A stretch of 64,000 nt of DNA from Edwardsiella tarda ATCC 15947 = NBRC 105688 (GCF_003113495.2 NZ_CP084506.1:1240001-1304000); one strand, 5' to 3'. Numbered from the stretch's first letter, positions 49,160 to 61,498 are shown. Notes: generated by a model from the letters alone, not told the origin. Program-made: numbers and translations.

Positions 49160-49311
49160 TCGCGGGCAGGTGCAAAGCCGCAATAATTTGGGTACACTCC
49201 TGTGTATGTATACAGTTTCAGCGCCGGGATACGCCTCGGCGCTGTTCTTATGGCGGGCAGGCCAGATAACATGTTCGCAATGGCAGACAACAGGGCCCTG
49301 GAGAGCCTTTC

Positions 49312-52300
49312 TTGAGCCAGGAATATACAGAAGATAAAGAGGTCGTCCTCAAGCATGTAAGCGGTGGACGGCGAGTGTACGAGGCGCTACTTATTCTGGT
49401 CGCGCTATTTGCCGTCTATATGATGGCGTCCTTGATCACCTTCGACCCCTCCGATCCCAGTTGGTCGCAGACCGCTTGGCATGAGCCCATTCATAATATT
49501 GGCGGCGGCGCCGGAGCCTGGCTGGCCGATACGCTCTTTTTCGTCTTTGGCGTGCTGGCGTATGCCTTGCCGCCGATTATGTTGGTGTTGTGTTGGGTCG
49601 CCTACCGTAAACGGGACGATAATGGCTATGTCGATTATTTCGCCATCGCCTTACGCCTGGTGGGCATGCTGGCGCTGGTAGTCGCGTCCTGCGGGCTCGC
49701 GGCATTGAATGTGGATGACCTTTACTACTTTGCCTCCGGCGGGGTGATCGGCAGCCTGATCAGCAGCGCGGCGTTGCCGTTGCTGGGGAGTATCGGCGCG
49801 ACGCTGGCCATGCTGGGCGCGTGGGCCGTCGGCTTGTCGCTATTTACCGGCTGGTCTGGTTGACCATCGCCGAGAAGATCGGGGCGACCTTGCTCGGTGC
49901 CTTGACCTTTATGAGCAATCGCTCGCGTCGCGATGAGGCGGTAGAGGATGAGTACGACGATGACGACGAGCGGGACGATGTCGACGAGGCGCCAGTGGCC
50001 GCGCCTTCGACTGGGCGAGTCGATCCATTGTTGGATGACGAGGCCCCGGATCCCCTGTTTACCGGGTTGAGTGCGCGTGATGAGGCGCAGCCGGACGATC
50101 CGTTACTGGCCCCGACGGCGGTGAAGGGATTGCGTCCGTTGGATCAGGTCGATGATACTCCGCTCGAGGCGGTAGCACAGGACAATGAGGTCGCGGGGAT
50201 AGCCGCGGCCGAGCCGACCCTCACCCATGCGCCGAGTGGCGGCACGATCGATGCGCCGCACACGGCCTCGCCTGCAGCGGCGGCGACGCAGTCAGCGACG
50301 ACGCTGGCATCGGGCGCGCCATCGTTCGTCCCGGCTCAGCCGTTGGTGACGCCTTCGGCGGCAGCGGCTCAGGCAGCGACGACGCAGACATCGAGCGTGC
50401 AACCGTTCGTTCCCGCTCAGCCGTTGGCGACGCCTTCGGCGGCGGCTCAGGCAGCGACGACGCAGGCATCGGGCGCACAACCGTTCATCCCGGCTCAGCC
50501 ATTGGCGACGCCTTCGGCGGCGGTGACCCGGGCGCCGAGTTCCCTGCTGTCGGAGGCCTCCTTCTCCGCCGTGGCCGCGGAAGACGCGCCGTCCTCGGCG
50601 AGCGAGTCCCCTTATCGCTTTAGTGCCAGCGACGCGGAGAGTGACGTGTCGTTGGCGCCGATGTACCCCTTTAACCCGTCCGAAAACCCGTCCGACGCGC
50701 GTCCCCAGGCATCCGCCTCGGCGCACTCCGTCGGCGGACGTTCCCCCTCGTCGCGCGACGTCGAACCGCCGCTGGGTCACTGGCCGAGCGAGTCGGAACC
50801 GGCTGCGGCGGGTCCGCGCGCGGCTTCGTCGAGCGATCTGCCCTATATCAATCCGGGTCTGTCGCCGGATCTACCGGTGTTCGGGGCGGCCAGCCGCCAC
50901 GAGGATCTGGCGCTTGGCGCGGCCGCCAGCGCCGCCTTCACACCGGCTATCGGCGCCCTGGATGGGGGGCCGCAGGTGAAGCAGGGCATCGGCCCCGAGT
51001 TGCCACGGCCCAATCCGGTACGTATCCCGACGCGACGGGAGCTGGCTTCGCTAGGGATCAAACTCCCCTCGCAGCGGATGGCGGAAGAGCAGGCTCGGCG
51101 CGAGGCCCAGCAACGCCGGGCGCGTGAGGAGCAGGCGGAGCTGGAGCAGATGCCTGAGGTGCAGGTGACGCCGTTGGGCGCGCCAGCGCAAGCCTCTGCG
51201 GATCTGGCGGGTCAGTCTATCTTTGCGCAGGCCACGGCACGGGCTACGGCCGAGCGTGTGACGAGCGCGGAGGCAGACAGCGCCGCGGCGTCCTTGCCCC
51301 ACTTCTCCGCCTACTCCGAGCCTAGCGCTGCGGCGTCGGTTGAGACGACGGAGGATGAGGATCGTGCCAGCCTGCTGGAGCAGGCTGCACTGCGTGAGGC
51401 CTTTGTCAGCCAGCAACGCGCCCGTTATGGTCAGGCCTATCTGCATGAGGGCGAGGATGAGCATGCGTTGGAGCAGGCGCGCTTGCAGCGTGAGTTTGTC
51501 GCCGCTCAGCAGCAGCGTTACGCCGATGCGTCGGCCACGCCTGCGCCGACCGCCTCCGTCGCGCCAACGCCACCTGCGCAGACAGCACCCGTCGCCCCGC
51601 CAGCGCATCGCCCCGCGCCGGTCGCGCCGCAAACAACATCGGCGGCGCACGATGGGCTGCTTAACTTCTCCGCCCGCGAGGTCTTGGCGCGCGCGGAGCC
51701 GTCGCCATCGGATAGCGCGCTGGCCGACTTTGACTTCGCCGCCGTGGATGAGGGGCCGATAGAGCCACTGTTCACGCCATCGCCGCTGCCCAGCAGCGCG
51801 CTGGAGGCCCCGACCCATGACGTCACGCCGCCTCAGCCGCTGGCGGCCAGTGGCCATACGCCCGCTCAGGTCAATCCGCAGGATGCCCTGGTGCATCCCT
51901 TCCTGATGCGTGATGAGCGGCCACTGCACAAGCCGACGACACCGCTGCCGACGCTGGATCTGTTGGCCTCACCGCCCGCCAATGCCGAGCCGGTGGATAT
52001 GTTCGCCTTGGAGCAACAGGGGCAGTTGGTCGAGGCACGCCTGGCCGATTATCGGGTCAAGGCGTCGGTGGTCGGCATCTCGCCGGGGCCGGTGATCACT
52101 CGCTTCGAGTTGGATCTGGCGCCGGGGGTGAAGGCGGCGCGTATCTCTAACCTGTCGCGCGATCTGGCGCGTTCGCTCTCCGCCGTTGCGGTGCGCGTGG
52201 TGGAGGTGATCCCGGGTAAACCCTATGTCGGTCTGGAGTTACCGAACAAGCACCGCCAGACGGTCTACCTGCGTGAGGTACTCGACTGTCCGCAGTTCCG

Positions 52301-53426
52301 CGACAGCCCGTCGCCGCTGACGGTGGTGTTGGGTAAGGATATCGCCGGTCAGCCGGTGATCGCCGACCTGGCTCGCATGCCGCACCTGCTGGTGGCCGGT
52401 ACCACCGGTTCCGGTAAGTCGGTCGGGGTCAACGCGATGATCCTCAGCATGCTGTTCAAGTCGACGCCGGATGAGGTGCGCTTCATCATGATCGACCCGA
52501 AGATGCTGGAACTGTCGGTGTATGAGGGCATTCCGCACCTGCTGACCGAGGTGGTCACGGATATGAAAGATGCCGCCAACGCCCTGCGCTGGTGCGTCGG
52601 CGAGATGGAGCGGCGTTATCGCCTGATGTCGGCGCTCGGGGTGCGTAATCTGGCGGGATACAACGATAAGGTCCGCCAAGCGGCCGAGATGGGGCGTCCG
52701 ATCCCCGATCCGTTATGGCGTCCGGGGGATAGCATGGATGCCTTGCCGCCGGCGTTGGAGAAGCTGCCCTACATCGTGGTGATGGTGGATGAGTTCGCCG
52801 ACCTGATGATGGCGGTGGGTAAGAAGGTCGAGGAGCTGATCGCGCGCCTGGCGCAGAAGGCGCGTGCCGCGGGGATCCATTTGGTGCTGGCGACGCAACG
52901 CCCGTCGGTCGATGTGATCACCGGCCTGATCAAGGCCAACATCCCCACCCGAATCGCCTTTACCGTCTCCAGCAAGATCGACTCCCGCACCATCCTCGAT
53001 CAGGCCGGGGCGGAATCGCTACTGGGCATGGGGGATATGCTCTACATCCCGCCCAATACCTCGATGCCGGTGCGTGTTCACGGCGCCTTCGTGCGTGATG
53101 AAGAGGTTCATGCCGTGGTGCAGGACTGGAAGGCGCGTGGGCGTCCACAGTATATTGATAGCATCACCGCCTGTGAGGATGGCGAGGGCGGCGCTGGTGG
53201 CGGCCTGGACAGCGACGATGAGCTCGATCCGCTGTTCGATCAGGCGGTCGCCTTCGTGATCGATAAGCGTCGCGCCTCGATCTCCGGGGTGCAGCGCCAG
53301 TTCCGCATCGGCTATAACCGGGCGGCGCGCATCGTCGAGCAGATGGAGGCGCAGGGGATCGTCAGTCCGCAGGGGCATAACGGCAACCGTGAGGTGTTGG
53401 CGCCCCCGGCGGGTGATTACGATTAA
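49312..53426 (+). pseudogene. ftsK: FtsK DNA translocase, frameshifted in this sequence
   Basis: Cell-division DNA translocase, joining septum assembly to chromosome dimer resolution and terminus segregation. A TTG start (49312, MSQEYTEDKEV) opens 183 residues with four membrane segments (about 25-45, 75-95, 110-130, 140-165), ending [14 protein letters not shown] at 49863. The next frame carries on with [13 protein letters not shown] at 49857, an Ala/Pro/Gln-rich linker, then the motor: Walker [12 protein letters not shown], Walker B-type VMVDEFADL and the gamma winged helix ([16 protein letters not shown]). One base is missing near 49857. FtsK is essential through its N-terminal domain, so this may be a sequencing error. 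Confidence 0.93.
50307..50531 (+). repeat. Tandem repeats in the ftsK linker
   Basis: About two and three-quarter copies of a 78-81 base unit encode [25 protein letters not shown] repeats (copies begin near 50307, 50388 and 50466). FtsK linkers are known to vary in length and composition; this explains the repeat. Confidence 0.75.
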
Positions 53427-53430
53427 TCGC

Positions 53431-53464
53431 GTGCTGGCGCGTGGTTTTTCCCGCGTGCCAGCGT
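53431..53464 (+). terminator. Hairpin between ftsK and lolA
   Basis: GTGCTGGC and GCCAGCGTAC-type arms flank a GTTTTTCCC centre (53431-53464). An imperfect stem located between the ftsK stop and the lolA leader. Strength uncertain. Confidence 0.4.
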
Positions 53465-53561
53465 ACGCCTTGGCGTATACTCATTACGCGGTGCCATGTC
53501 TGCCCGTGGCTGCGCTGGTCCGGGTAGACCGAACTTATTCTTGTTGAAGGTAATCATTCCG

Positions 53562-54179
53562 ATGAAAAAGCTGTTAGTTGCCTGCTGTGTTGTCGTGAGC
53601 GGCATGATGTCGGCCTCCGTTCTGGCGTCGCCGAGCAGCGATCTGCAAGGCCGTCTGAACAAGGTCAATAGTTTCCATGCCAGCTTTACCCAGGCCGTCA
53701 GCACGGCGGATGGGACGGCGGTACAACAGGGTGAGGGCGAGCTGTGGGTGAAGCGTCCCAATCTGTTTAACTGGCACATGACCTCACCGGATGAGAGCGT
53801 GCTGGTCTCCGATGGCAAAACCTTGTGGTTCTACAATCCGTTCGTCGAGCAGGTCACGGCCACCTGGTTAAACCGAGCTACCAGCAATACGCCGTTTATG
53901 CTGATCACCCGTAATGACGCCAGCGAGTGGGCGCACTATAACGTGACCCAGCAGGGTAACACCTTCGATCTGACGCCGAAGAGCAACAAGAACAACCTGA
54001 AGAAATTCACCATTACCGTGTTGCCGGATGGCACCATCAATGGCTTCAGTGCCGTCGAGCAGGACGGTCAGCGCAGCGTCTATACCCTGAAGCGCCAGCA
54101 GAATGGGGCGGTCGATGCGGCCAAGTTCCGCTTCACGCCACCGCCGGGCGTGACGCTGGACGATCAGCGCCAGAAGTAA
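53562..54179 (+). CDS. lolA: Outer-membrane lipoprotein carrier protein LolA
   Basis: A 205-residue periplasmic chaperone that carries lipoproteins from LolCDE to LolB. Signal peptide about 1-21 (SVLA-S). LolA core: [57 protein letters not shown] and NPFxxQ. ATG at 53562 after GAAGGTAATCATTCCG; the frame extends upstream without a ribosome site. rarA begins 16 bases downstream. Confidence 0.97.
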   Translation: MKKLLVACCVVVSGMMSASVLASPSSDLQGRLNKVNSFHASFTQAVSTADGTAVQQGEGELWVKRPNLFNWHMTSPDESVLVSDGKTLWFYNPFVEQVTATWLNRATSNTPFMLITRNDASEWAHYNVTQQGNTFDLTPKSNKNNLKKFTITVLPDGTINGFSAVEQDGQRSVYTLKRQQNGAVDAAKFRFTPPPGVTLDDQRQK

Positions 54180-54195
54180 GCCCAGGACGCCGCTC

Positions 54196-55539
54196 GTGAG
54201 TAATCTCTCCCTCGACTTCGCCCAGGATACCTTCCAACCGCTGGCCGCGCGCATGCGGCCGCAGACGTTGGAACAGTATATCGGTCAGCGTCATCTGTTG
54301 GCGGCGGGCAAGCCGCTGCCGCGCGCCATCCTGGCCGGCCACCTGCACTCGATGATCTTGTGGGGGCCGCCGGGAACCGGTAAGACCACGTTAGCGGAGT
54401 TGATTGCGCGCTATGGCCATGCCGAGGTGGAGCGCATCTCGGCGGTCACCTCGGGGATCAAGGAGATCCGCGAGGCGATCGAGCGGGCGCGCCAGAATCG
54501 CGATGTCGGTCGGCGCACGATCTTGTTCGTCGATGAGGTGCATCGTTTCAATAAGAGTCAACAGGATGCCTTCCTGCCGCATATCGAGGATGGCACCATT
54601 ACCTTTATCGGCGCCACCACCGAGAACCCCTCCTTCGAACTGAACTCGGCGTTGCTGTCGCGCGCACGGGTCTATTTGCTCAAGGCGCTGGAGGCGCAGG
54701 ACATCGTACAGGTGTTGCAACAGGCGATGAGCGATAGCGAGCGTGGCTACGGTGGGCAGGATCTGCTGCTGCCGGAGGAGACGCGCGATGCACTGGCGGA
54801 GCTGGTTAATGGCGACGCCCGTCGGGCGTTGAATACCCTGGAGATGATGGCCGATATGGCCGAGGTGGATAGCCAGGGCCAGCGTCGCTTGACAGTGGAT
54901 CTGCTGCGTGCGGTCTCCGGCGAGCGCAGCGCGCGCTTCGATAATCACGGCGATCGCTATTATGATCTGATCTCCGCGTTGCATAAGTCGGTGCGCGGGT
55001 CGGCGCCGGATGCCGCCCTGTACTGGTATGCTCGCATCATCACTGCGGGGGGCGATCCGTTGTATGTGGCGCGGCGCCTGCTGGCCATCGCCTCGGAGGA
55101 TGTGGGCAACGCCGATCCCCGCGCGATGCAGGTGGCGATCGCCGCCTGGGACTGCTTCACTCGCGTCGGTCCGGCGGAAGGGGAGCGTGCCATCGCCCAG
55201 GCCATCGTCTACCTGGCCTGTGCGCCGAAGAGTAACGCGGTGTATACCGCCTTCAAGGCTGCCCTGCGCGACGCCAAGGAGCGTCCGGACTATGACGTGC
55301 CACCTCATCTGCGCAACGCGCCGACCAAGCTGATGAAGTCGATGGGGCTGGGCGAGGAGTACCGCTACGCCCACGACGAGCCCAATGCCTACGCGGCGGG
55401 CGAGGTCTACTTCCCGCCGGAAATGGCGCAGACGCGCTATTATCAGCCGACCTCGCGCGGCCTGGAGGGCAAGATCGGCGATAAGCTAGCCTGGCTCGCT
55501 GAGCAGGATCAAAATAGCCCGACAAAACGCTACCGCTGA
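54196..55539 (+). CDS. rarA: Replication-associated recombination protein RarA
   Basis: A 447-residue AAA+ ATPase acting at stalled replication forks. GTG start at 54196. Walker [10 protein letters not shown], Walker [24 protein letters not shown], sensor 1 [13 protein letters not shown], and a C-terminal tetramerisation domain with [23 protein letters not shown]. Directly after lolA, as in E. coli, and probably co-transcribed with it. Confidence 0.97.
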   Translation: MSNLSLDFAQDTFQPLAARMRPQTLEQYIGQRHLLAAGKPLPRAILAGHLHSMILWGPPGTGKTTLAELIARYGHAEVERISAVTSGIKEIREAIERARQNRDVGRRTILFVDEVHRFNKSQQDAFLPHIEDGTITFIGATTENPSFELNSALLSRARVYLLKALEAQDIVQVLQQAMSDSERGYGGQDLLLPEETRDALAELVNGDARRALNTLEMMADMAEVDSQGQRRLTVDLLRAVSGERSARFDNHGDRYYDLISALHKSVRGSAPDAALYWYARIITAGGDPLYVARRLLAIASEDVGNADPRAMQVAIAAWDCFTRVGPAEGERAIAQAIVYLACAPKSNAVYTAFKAALRDAKERPDYDVPPHLRNAPTKLMKSMGLGEEYRYAHDEPNAYAAGEVYFPPEMAQTRYYQPTSRGLEGKIGDKLAWLAEQDQNSPTKRYR

Positions 55540-55632
55540 TCCATTCATTGCGGTAAGGTTATGAAGAAATCCGCTTTGCATTGAGTGCGTTGCCGCCATC
55601 GCGACGGCCGCTTCAGTGTATGAGTTTATTAA

Positions 55633-56952
<1,320 letters not shown>

Positions 56953-56974
56953 TCGCCCTCGCGCTGTATCGACG

Positions 56975-57004
56975 AAGACCCCGCCTCGCGGGGTCTTTTT
57001 TTTT
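56975..57004 (+). terminator. Rho-independent terminator after serS
   Basis: AAGACCCCGC-CTC-GCGGGGTCTT with a T-run to 57004. One of the strongest terminators in the window. Confidence 0.97.
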
Positions 57005-57168
57005 GCCGGGTGAAAAGCGCCTGCTCGGCCGGGGGCAGTAACGCCTTTCGCGCAGGATTTGCTTGGGCGTCTGTCTGCGTTAAGTGCGAGCGGCCGGATC
57101 CCACCGGAAAGGCGAGTCATCTCGCTGGCGTCAGCGCGTCGTTTCTCTGTGTGATCTCAGGCTAAATA

Positions 57169-57182
57169 GTTATTGTTATCAA
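57169..57182 (+). promoter_or_regulatory. FNR-like site upstream of dmsA (distal)
   Basis: GTTATTGTTATCAA matches 8 of the 10 conserved bases of TTGATNNNNATCAA, with the right half ATCAA exact. Confidence 0.45.
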
Positions 57183-57250
57183 AAGAAAAACGCCAAATTA
57201 AGCCGATAAAAAACATTTACGTGATTCTGTGAAATCCGACGGATTCTTTT

Positions 57251-57264
57251 TTGATATGAAACAA
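57251..57264 (+). promoter_or_regulatory. FNR site upstream of dmsA (proximal)
   Basis: TTGATATGAAACAA matches 9 of the 10 conserved bases of the FNR box, with an exact TTGAT half. E. coli dmsABC is FNR-activated under anaerobiosis. The distance to the dmsA start (about 250 bases) leaves room for a leader. Confidence 0.65.
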
Positions 57265-57511
57265 ATGCGGGCGAAATGAAAGCCGTATGCTCATGAGTGA
57301 GGCGAGGAGTTGCCATGGAGTTGATTAGTAGGATGATTATTTTAATGTTTAATGGGTCCTGAACTCGTGTCCCAATGAGCTGGCATCTGCCGGGTTATTG
57401 CGATCTCTCCTTTGCCTTATTCCGTTTTTCTTTCTTTGCGTCAGCATCTCTCCTGAGCGAGGGGGCGAGCGCGTATTAACCAGTAGAAAGCAAAATAAAA
57501 GTGAGCATGCT

Positions 57512-59959
57512 ATGAAAAAACACAATCGGACGGCATTGCTAGATGCGGCGCTGACACGGCGTACTCTGGTGAAAGGCGGCGCGATCGGCGGGCTGGCGGC
57601 GGCCAGCGGTGCGCTCTCGCTCCCCTTTACGCGTCGAGCGGAGGCACAACCCGCCCAGCCCGCCCCGGCGGCGCAGGATGAGCAGGTGATCTGGAGCGCT
57701 TGCACCGTTAACTGCGGCAGCCGCTGCCCGCTACGTATGCACGTCGTGGATGGTGAGATCAGCTATGTCGAAAGCGACAATACCGGTGACGACCGTTATG
57801 ACGGTCTGCACCAGGTCCGCGCCTGTCTGCGCGGTCGCTCCATGCGTCGTCGCGTCTATAATCCGGACCGTCTGAAGTACCCGATGAAACGGGTCGGTAA
57901 GCGCGGCGAAGGGAAATTTAAACGTATCTCCTGGGAAGAGGCCTTCGATACCATCGCCGTCAGCATGAAGGGGATCATCAAAGAGTACGGTAACGAAGCG
58001 ATCTACTTGAACTATGGCACCGGTACGCTGGGCGGCACCGTGACGCGTTCCTGGCCACCCGGCGCGACGCTGATCGCCCGCCTGATGAACTGCTGTGGCG
58101 GTTACCTCAACCACTATGGCGACTACAGTACCGCGCAGATCGCCGCCGGGCTGAATTACACCTATGGTGGCTGGGCGGACGGTAACAGCCCGTCGGATAT
58201 CGAGAACAGCAAGCTGGTGGTGATGTTCGGTAACAACCCGGGCGAGACGCGCATGAGTGGCGGTGGGGTGACCTACTACCTGGAGCAGGCGCGCGCCAAG
58301 TCCAATGCCAAGATGATCATCATCGATCCGCGCTACACCGACACCGGCGCCGGGCGTGAGGATGAGTGGATCGCCATCCGTCCGGGGACCGATGCTGCGT
58401 TGGTGGCCGGTCTCGCCCATGTGCTGATCAGCGAAGGCTTGGTCGATCAGCCCTTCCTCGACCGTTATTGCGTCGGTTACGACGAGCGCACGCTGCCCGC
58501 GGGCGCACCCGCCAACGGCCACTACAAGGCTTACATCCTCGGTCAGGGGCCGGATAAGACCGCCAAGACCCCAGCCTGGGCGTCGGCGATCACCGGCATT
58601 CCAGAGGATAAGATCATCAAGCTGGCGCGCGAGATCGGAAGCGCCAAACCGGCGTACATCTGCCAAGGGTGGGGGCCACAGCGTCACGCTAACGGCGAGT
58701 TGACGTCACGCGCCATCGCCATGCTGCCGATCCTGACCGGTAACGTGGGGATCAACGGGGGCAACAGTGGCGCACGTGAAGGCTCTTATAGCCTGCCGTT
58801 CGTCCGCATGCCGACCCTGGAGAACCCGGTTAAAACCAGCATCTCGATGTTCCTGTGGACCGACGCCATCGTGCGTGGCCCGGAGATGACGGCGACCCGC
58901 GACGGGGTGCGCGGCAAGGAGAAGCTGGATGTCCCGATCAAGATGATCTGGAACTATGCCGGTAACTGCCTGGTTAACCAGCACTCTGAGATCAACCGTA
59001 CCCACGACATCCTGCAAGACGATAGCAAGTGCGAGATGATTGTGGTGATCGATAACCATATGACCGCCTCGGCCAAGTATGCCGATATCTTGCTGCCGGA
59101 CTGCACCGCCTCGGAGCAGATGGACTTCTGCCTCGATGCCTCCTGCGGCAACATGAGCTACGTGATTTTCGCCGATCAGGTGATCGCGCCACGCTTCGAA
59201 TGTCGCACCATCTATGACATGACCAGCGAGATCGCCAAGCGGATGGGCGTCGGTCAGCAGTTTACCGAGGGACGCAGCCAGGAAGAGTGGCTACGCCATC
59301 TGTACGCCCAGTCGCAGCAGGCGATCCCCGGATTGCCGTCGTTTGAGGCGTTCCGCAGCCAAGGGATCTACAAGCAGCGCGATCCGCAGGGGCATCATGT
59401 GGCCTACCGCGAGTTCCGCGCCGATCCGCAGGCCAATCCATTGACGACGCCTTCCGGGAAGATCGAGATCTACTCGGCGCCGTTGGCCGAGATCGCCGCC
59501 ACCTGGCAGCTAGCGCCGGAAGATGTCATCGATCCGTTGCCGATCTATAGCCCCGGCTTCGAAAGCTATCAGGATCCGCTGCGTAGTAAGTTCCCGTTGC
59601 AGATGAGTGGGTTCCACTATAAGGCGCGCACCCATTCCACCTATGGCAACGTGGATGTGCTGAAGGCCGCCTGCCCGCAGGAGGTGTGGATCAACCCGTT
59701 GGATGCGGCGCCGCGCGGCATCGCACAGGGGGATGTGGTGCGCATCTTTAATGATCGCGGTGAGGTGCGTATCAACGCCAAGGTGACGCCGCGTGTGTTG
59801 CCCGGGGTGGTCGCACTGAGCGAGGGTGCCTGGTATAGCCCCGACGGCGCGCGCGTCGATCACGGTGGCTGCATCAACGTCCTGACCACCCAGCGCCCCT
59901 CGCCGTTGGCGAAGGGTAACCCGTCGCACACCAATCTGGTTCAGGTTGCTAAGGCTTAA
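57512..59959 (+). CDS. dmsA: Anaerobic dimethyl sulfoxide reductase catalytic subunit DmsA
   Basis: An 815-residue molybdopterin enzyme that reduces DMSO (and amine N-oxides) as terminal electron acceptor on the periplasmic face. Twin-arginine signal T-R16-R17-T-L-V-K, cleavage near AEA-Q. FS0 cluster cysteines in CTVNCGSRCPL and ACLRGRS; the molybdenum ligand is the serine in YGDYSTAQ. C-terminal molybdopterin domain ends HGGCINVLTTQRPSPLAKGNPSHTNLV. ATG at 57512; the upstream frame is untranslated leader. Confidence 0.95.
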   Translation: MKKHNRTALLDAALTRRTLVKGGAIGGLAAASGALSLPFTRRAEAQPAQPAPAAQDEQVIWSACTVNCGSRCPLRMHVVDGEISYVESDNTGDDRYDGLHQVRACLRGRSMRRRVYNPDRLKYPMKRVGKRGEGKFKRISWEEAFDTIAVSMKGIIKEYGNEAIYLNYGTGTLGGTVTRSWPPGATLIARLMNCCGGYLNHYGDYSTAQIAAGLNYTYGGWADGNSPSDIENSKLVVMFGNNPGETRMSGGGVTYYLEQARAKSNAKMIIIDPRYTDTGAGREDEWIAIRPGTDAALVAGLAHVLISEGLVDQPFLDRYCVGYDERTLPAGAPANGHYKAYILGQGPDKTAKTPAWASAITGIPEDKIIKLAREIGSAKPAYICQGWGPQRHANGELTSRAIAMLPILTGNVGINGGNSGAREGSYSLPFVRMPTLENPVKTSISMFLWTDAIVRGPEMTATRDGVRGKEKLDVPIKMIWNYAGNCLVNQHSEINRTHDILQDDSKCEMIVVIDNHMTASAKYADILLPDCTASEQMDFCLDASCGNMSYVIFADQVIAPRFECRTIYDMTSEIAKRMGVGQQFTEGRSQEEWLRHLYAQSQQAIPGLPSFEAFRSQGIYKQRDPQGHHVAYREFRADPQANPLTTPSGKIEIYSAPLAEIAATWQLAPEDVIDPLPIYSPGFESYQDPLRSKFPLQMSGFHYKARTHSTYGNVDVLKAACPQEVWINPLDAAPRGIAQGDVVRIFNDRGEVRINAKVTPRVLPGVVALSEGAWYSPDGARVDHGGCINVLTTQRPSPLAKGNPSHTNLVQVAKA

Positions 59960-59970
59960 AGGAGTAGCTG

Positions 59971-60588
59971 ATGACAACGCAATACGGTTTTTATATCGAC
60001 TCCAGCCGTTGCACCGGGTGTAAGACCTGCGAGCTGGCCTGTAAGGATTACAAGGATCTACCGCCGGACATCAACTTCCGCCGCATCTATGAGTACGCCG
60101 GTGGCGAGTGGCATCCGGATGGCGATACCTGGCACCATGACGTGTTCGCTTACTATCTCTCCATCTCATGCAACCACTGCGACGACCCGGCCTGCGTCAA
60201 GGTATGCCCGAGCGGCGCGATGCACAAGCGCGAGGATGGCTTCGTGGTGGTGGACGAGTCGGTATGCATCGGCTGTCGCTATTGCCACATGGCCTGTCCT
60301 TACGGCGCGCCGCAATACAACGCGCAGAAGGGGCATATGACCAAATGCGACGGCTGTTATGAGCGTGTCGCGCAGGGGCTGAAGCCGATCTGTGTCGAGT
60401 CCTGCCCGCTGCGGGCATTGGACATGGGGCCGATCGAGGAGTTGCGTGCCCGCTATGGTGATCTCGCCGCCGTGGCGCCGCTGCCGGCGGCACACTACAC
60501 CCGGCCGAATATCGTGCTGAAACCGAATGCCAACAGCCGCCCGGTCGGGGATACCTGCGGTTATCTGGCGAATCCGAAGGAGGTCTGA
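59971..60588 (+). CDS. dmsB: DMSO reductase iron-sulfur subunit DmsB
   Basis: A 205-residue four-cluster ferredoxin that wires DmsC to DmsA. Cysteine groups: CTGCKTCELACKDYKDLP, SCNHCDDPACVKVCPSGA, CIGCRYCHMACPYGAPQYN and CDGCYERVAQGLKPICVESCPLRALDMGP. No signal of its own; carried out with DmsA by Tat. AAAGGAG precedes the ATG. 11 bases after dmsA. Confidence 0.97.
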   Translation: MTTQYGFYIDSSRCTGCKTCELACKDYKDLPPDINFRRIYEYAGGEWHPDGDTWHHDVFAYYLSISCNHCDDPACVKVCPSGAMHKREDGFVVVDESVCIGCRYCHMACPYGAPQYNAQKGHMTKCDGCYERVAQGLKPICVESCPLRALDMGPIEELRARYGDLAAVAPLPAAHYTRPNIVLKPNANSRPVGDTCGYLANPKEV

Positions 60589-60589
60589 G

Positions 60590-61450
60590 ATGGGTATGGG
60601 ATGGCATGAATGGCCGTTGATGATCTTCACGGTATTAGGGCAAAGCGTCGCCGGTGCCTTTATCGTCATGGCGTTGGCGTTGTTGTGCGGTCGGCTGGAG
60701 GCGGGGCGAGTCCTGCGTATTCAGGGACGCATGTTCTTCCTGTGGCTGCTGCTGGCTATCGCTTTCGTCGCGTCGGTGATGCACCTCGGTTCGCCGCAGC
60801 GCGCCATCAATGCGCTCGATCGAGTCGGCGCTTCCGCGCTGAGTAACGAGATCCTGTGCGGCTCGTTGTTCTTCGCTGCCGGGGGGCTGTATTGGCTCCT
60901 GGCGGTGTTGAATAAGATGCCGGCGGCGCTGGGACGCCTGTGGTTGCTGGTGACCATGGCGCTGGCGTTGGTGTTCGTCTGGTCGATGACGCGCGTCTAC
61001 CTGATCGACACGGTGCCGACCTGGTACACGGGTTACACCACCCTCAGCTTCTTCGTGACCATGCTGGTCGGTGGCGCGTTACTGGGCTACCTGTTGCTGC
61101 TGTCGGTCGATATGGCGCCCGGCTCACTGCGTCTGCTGCCGCCGATCGCCTGCTGTGCCGCGTTGATCGGCGTGGTGGCGGGCGGAATGCAGGGTACCGA
61201 CTTGGCCGTAATCCATAGCGCCGTGCAGCAGGCTTATGCCTTGGTGCCTGATTACGCCGGGTTGTTGGCGTTGCGCAGCGTGTTGCTGGCGTTAGGCCTG
61301 GGATGCTGGTTGTACCCATTATTGCGCGGGAAGATCCCGTCGATGGGGGGGCTGATCCTGGCGCTGATCCTGGTGCTGGCGGGTGAGCTGGTGGGCCGTG
61401 GCGTGTTCTATGGTCTGCATATGACCGTTGGCGTGGCTATCGCCGGTTAA
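60590..61450 (+). CDS. dmsC: DMSO reductase membrane anchor DmsC
   Basis: A 286-residue integral membrane subunit with eight predicted segments that oxidises menaquinol and anchors DmsAB. The ATG at 60590 (MGMGWHEWPLMIFTVLGQS) has AAGGAGG upstream and starts one base after the dmsB stop. FFLWLLLAIAFVASVMHLGSP contains the histidine region linked to quinol binding in E. coli DmsC. Confidence 0.94.
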   Translation: MGMGWHEWPLMIFTVLGQSVAGAFIVMALALLCGRLEAGRVLRIQGRMFFLWLLLAIAFVASVMHLGSPQRAINALDRVGASALSNEILCGSLFFAAGGLYWLLAVLNKMPAALGRLWLLVTMALALVFVWSMTRVYLIDTVPTWYTGYTTLSFFVTMLVGGALLGYLLLLSVDMAPGSLRLLPPIACCAALIGVVAGGMQGTDLAVIHSAVQQAYALVPDYAGLLALRSVLLALGLGCWLYPLLRGKIPSMGGLILALILVLAGELVGRGVFYGLHMTVGVAIAG

Positions 61451-61456
61451 TGGAGG

Positions 61457-61486
61457 GGGAGGGCGGCGTCTCGCTGTCGCCCTCCC
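61457..61486 (+). terminator. Hairpin between dmsC and dmsD
   Basis: GGGAGGGCG (61457-61465) pairs with CGCCCTCCC (61478-61486) over a 12-base loop, 6 bases after the dmsC stop. No T-run, so it probably partly attenuates or protects dmsABC mRNA and gives less of the downstream genes. Confidence 0.5.
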
Positions 61487-61498
61487 GTAAGGATTGCT

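Larger units (their letters stand above)
57005..57511. promoter_or_regulatory. serS-dmsA intergenic region
   Basis: About 500 bases with no gene. The stretch 57140-57350 is AT-rich and contains two FNR-like boxes (57169-57182 and 57251-57264). The open frame leading into dmsA from 57398 has no ribosome site near its first ATG and is leader. Confidence 0.6.

Noticed and set aside
49850..49866. Programmed -1 frameshift as an explanation for ftsK
   Set aside because: The sequence around 49857 lacks an X-XXY-YYZ slippery heptamer and no obvious pseudoknot follows. A missing base is simpler.
50307..50531. Tandem repeats that could suggest a CRISPR array
   Set aside because: The repeats are in frame, without spacers, and encode the FtsK linker.
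51051..51929. 292-codon minus-strand frame opposite the ftsK linker
   Set aside because: Arg/Leu-rich antisense frame of the Ala/Gln-rich linker. Not protein-like.
54391..55374. 327-codon minus-strand frame opposite rarA
   Set aside because: Shadow of rarA; Arg/His/Gln-rich composition typical of antisense frames in GC-rich DNA.
57731..58687. 318-codon minus-strand frame opposite dmsA
   Set aside because: Shadow frame of dmsA caused by high GC. No start signal and no known domain.
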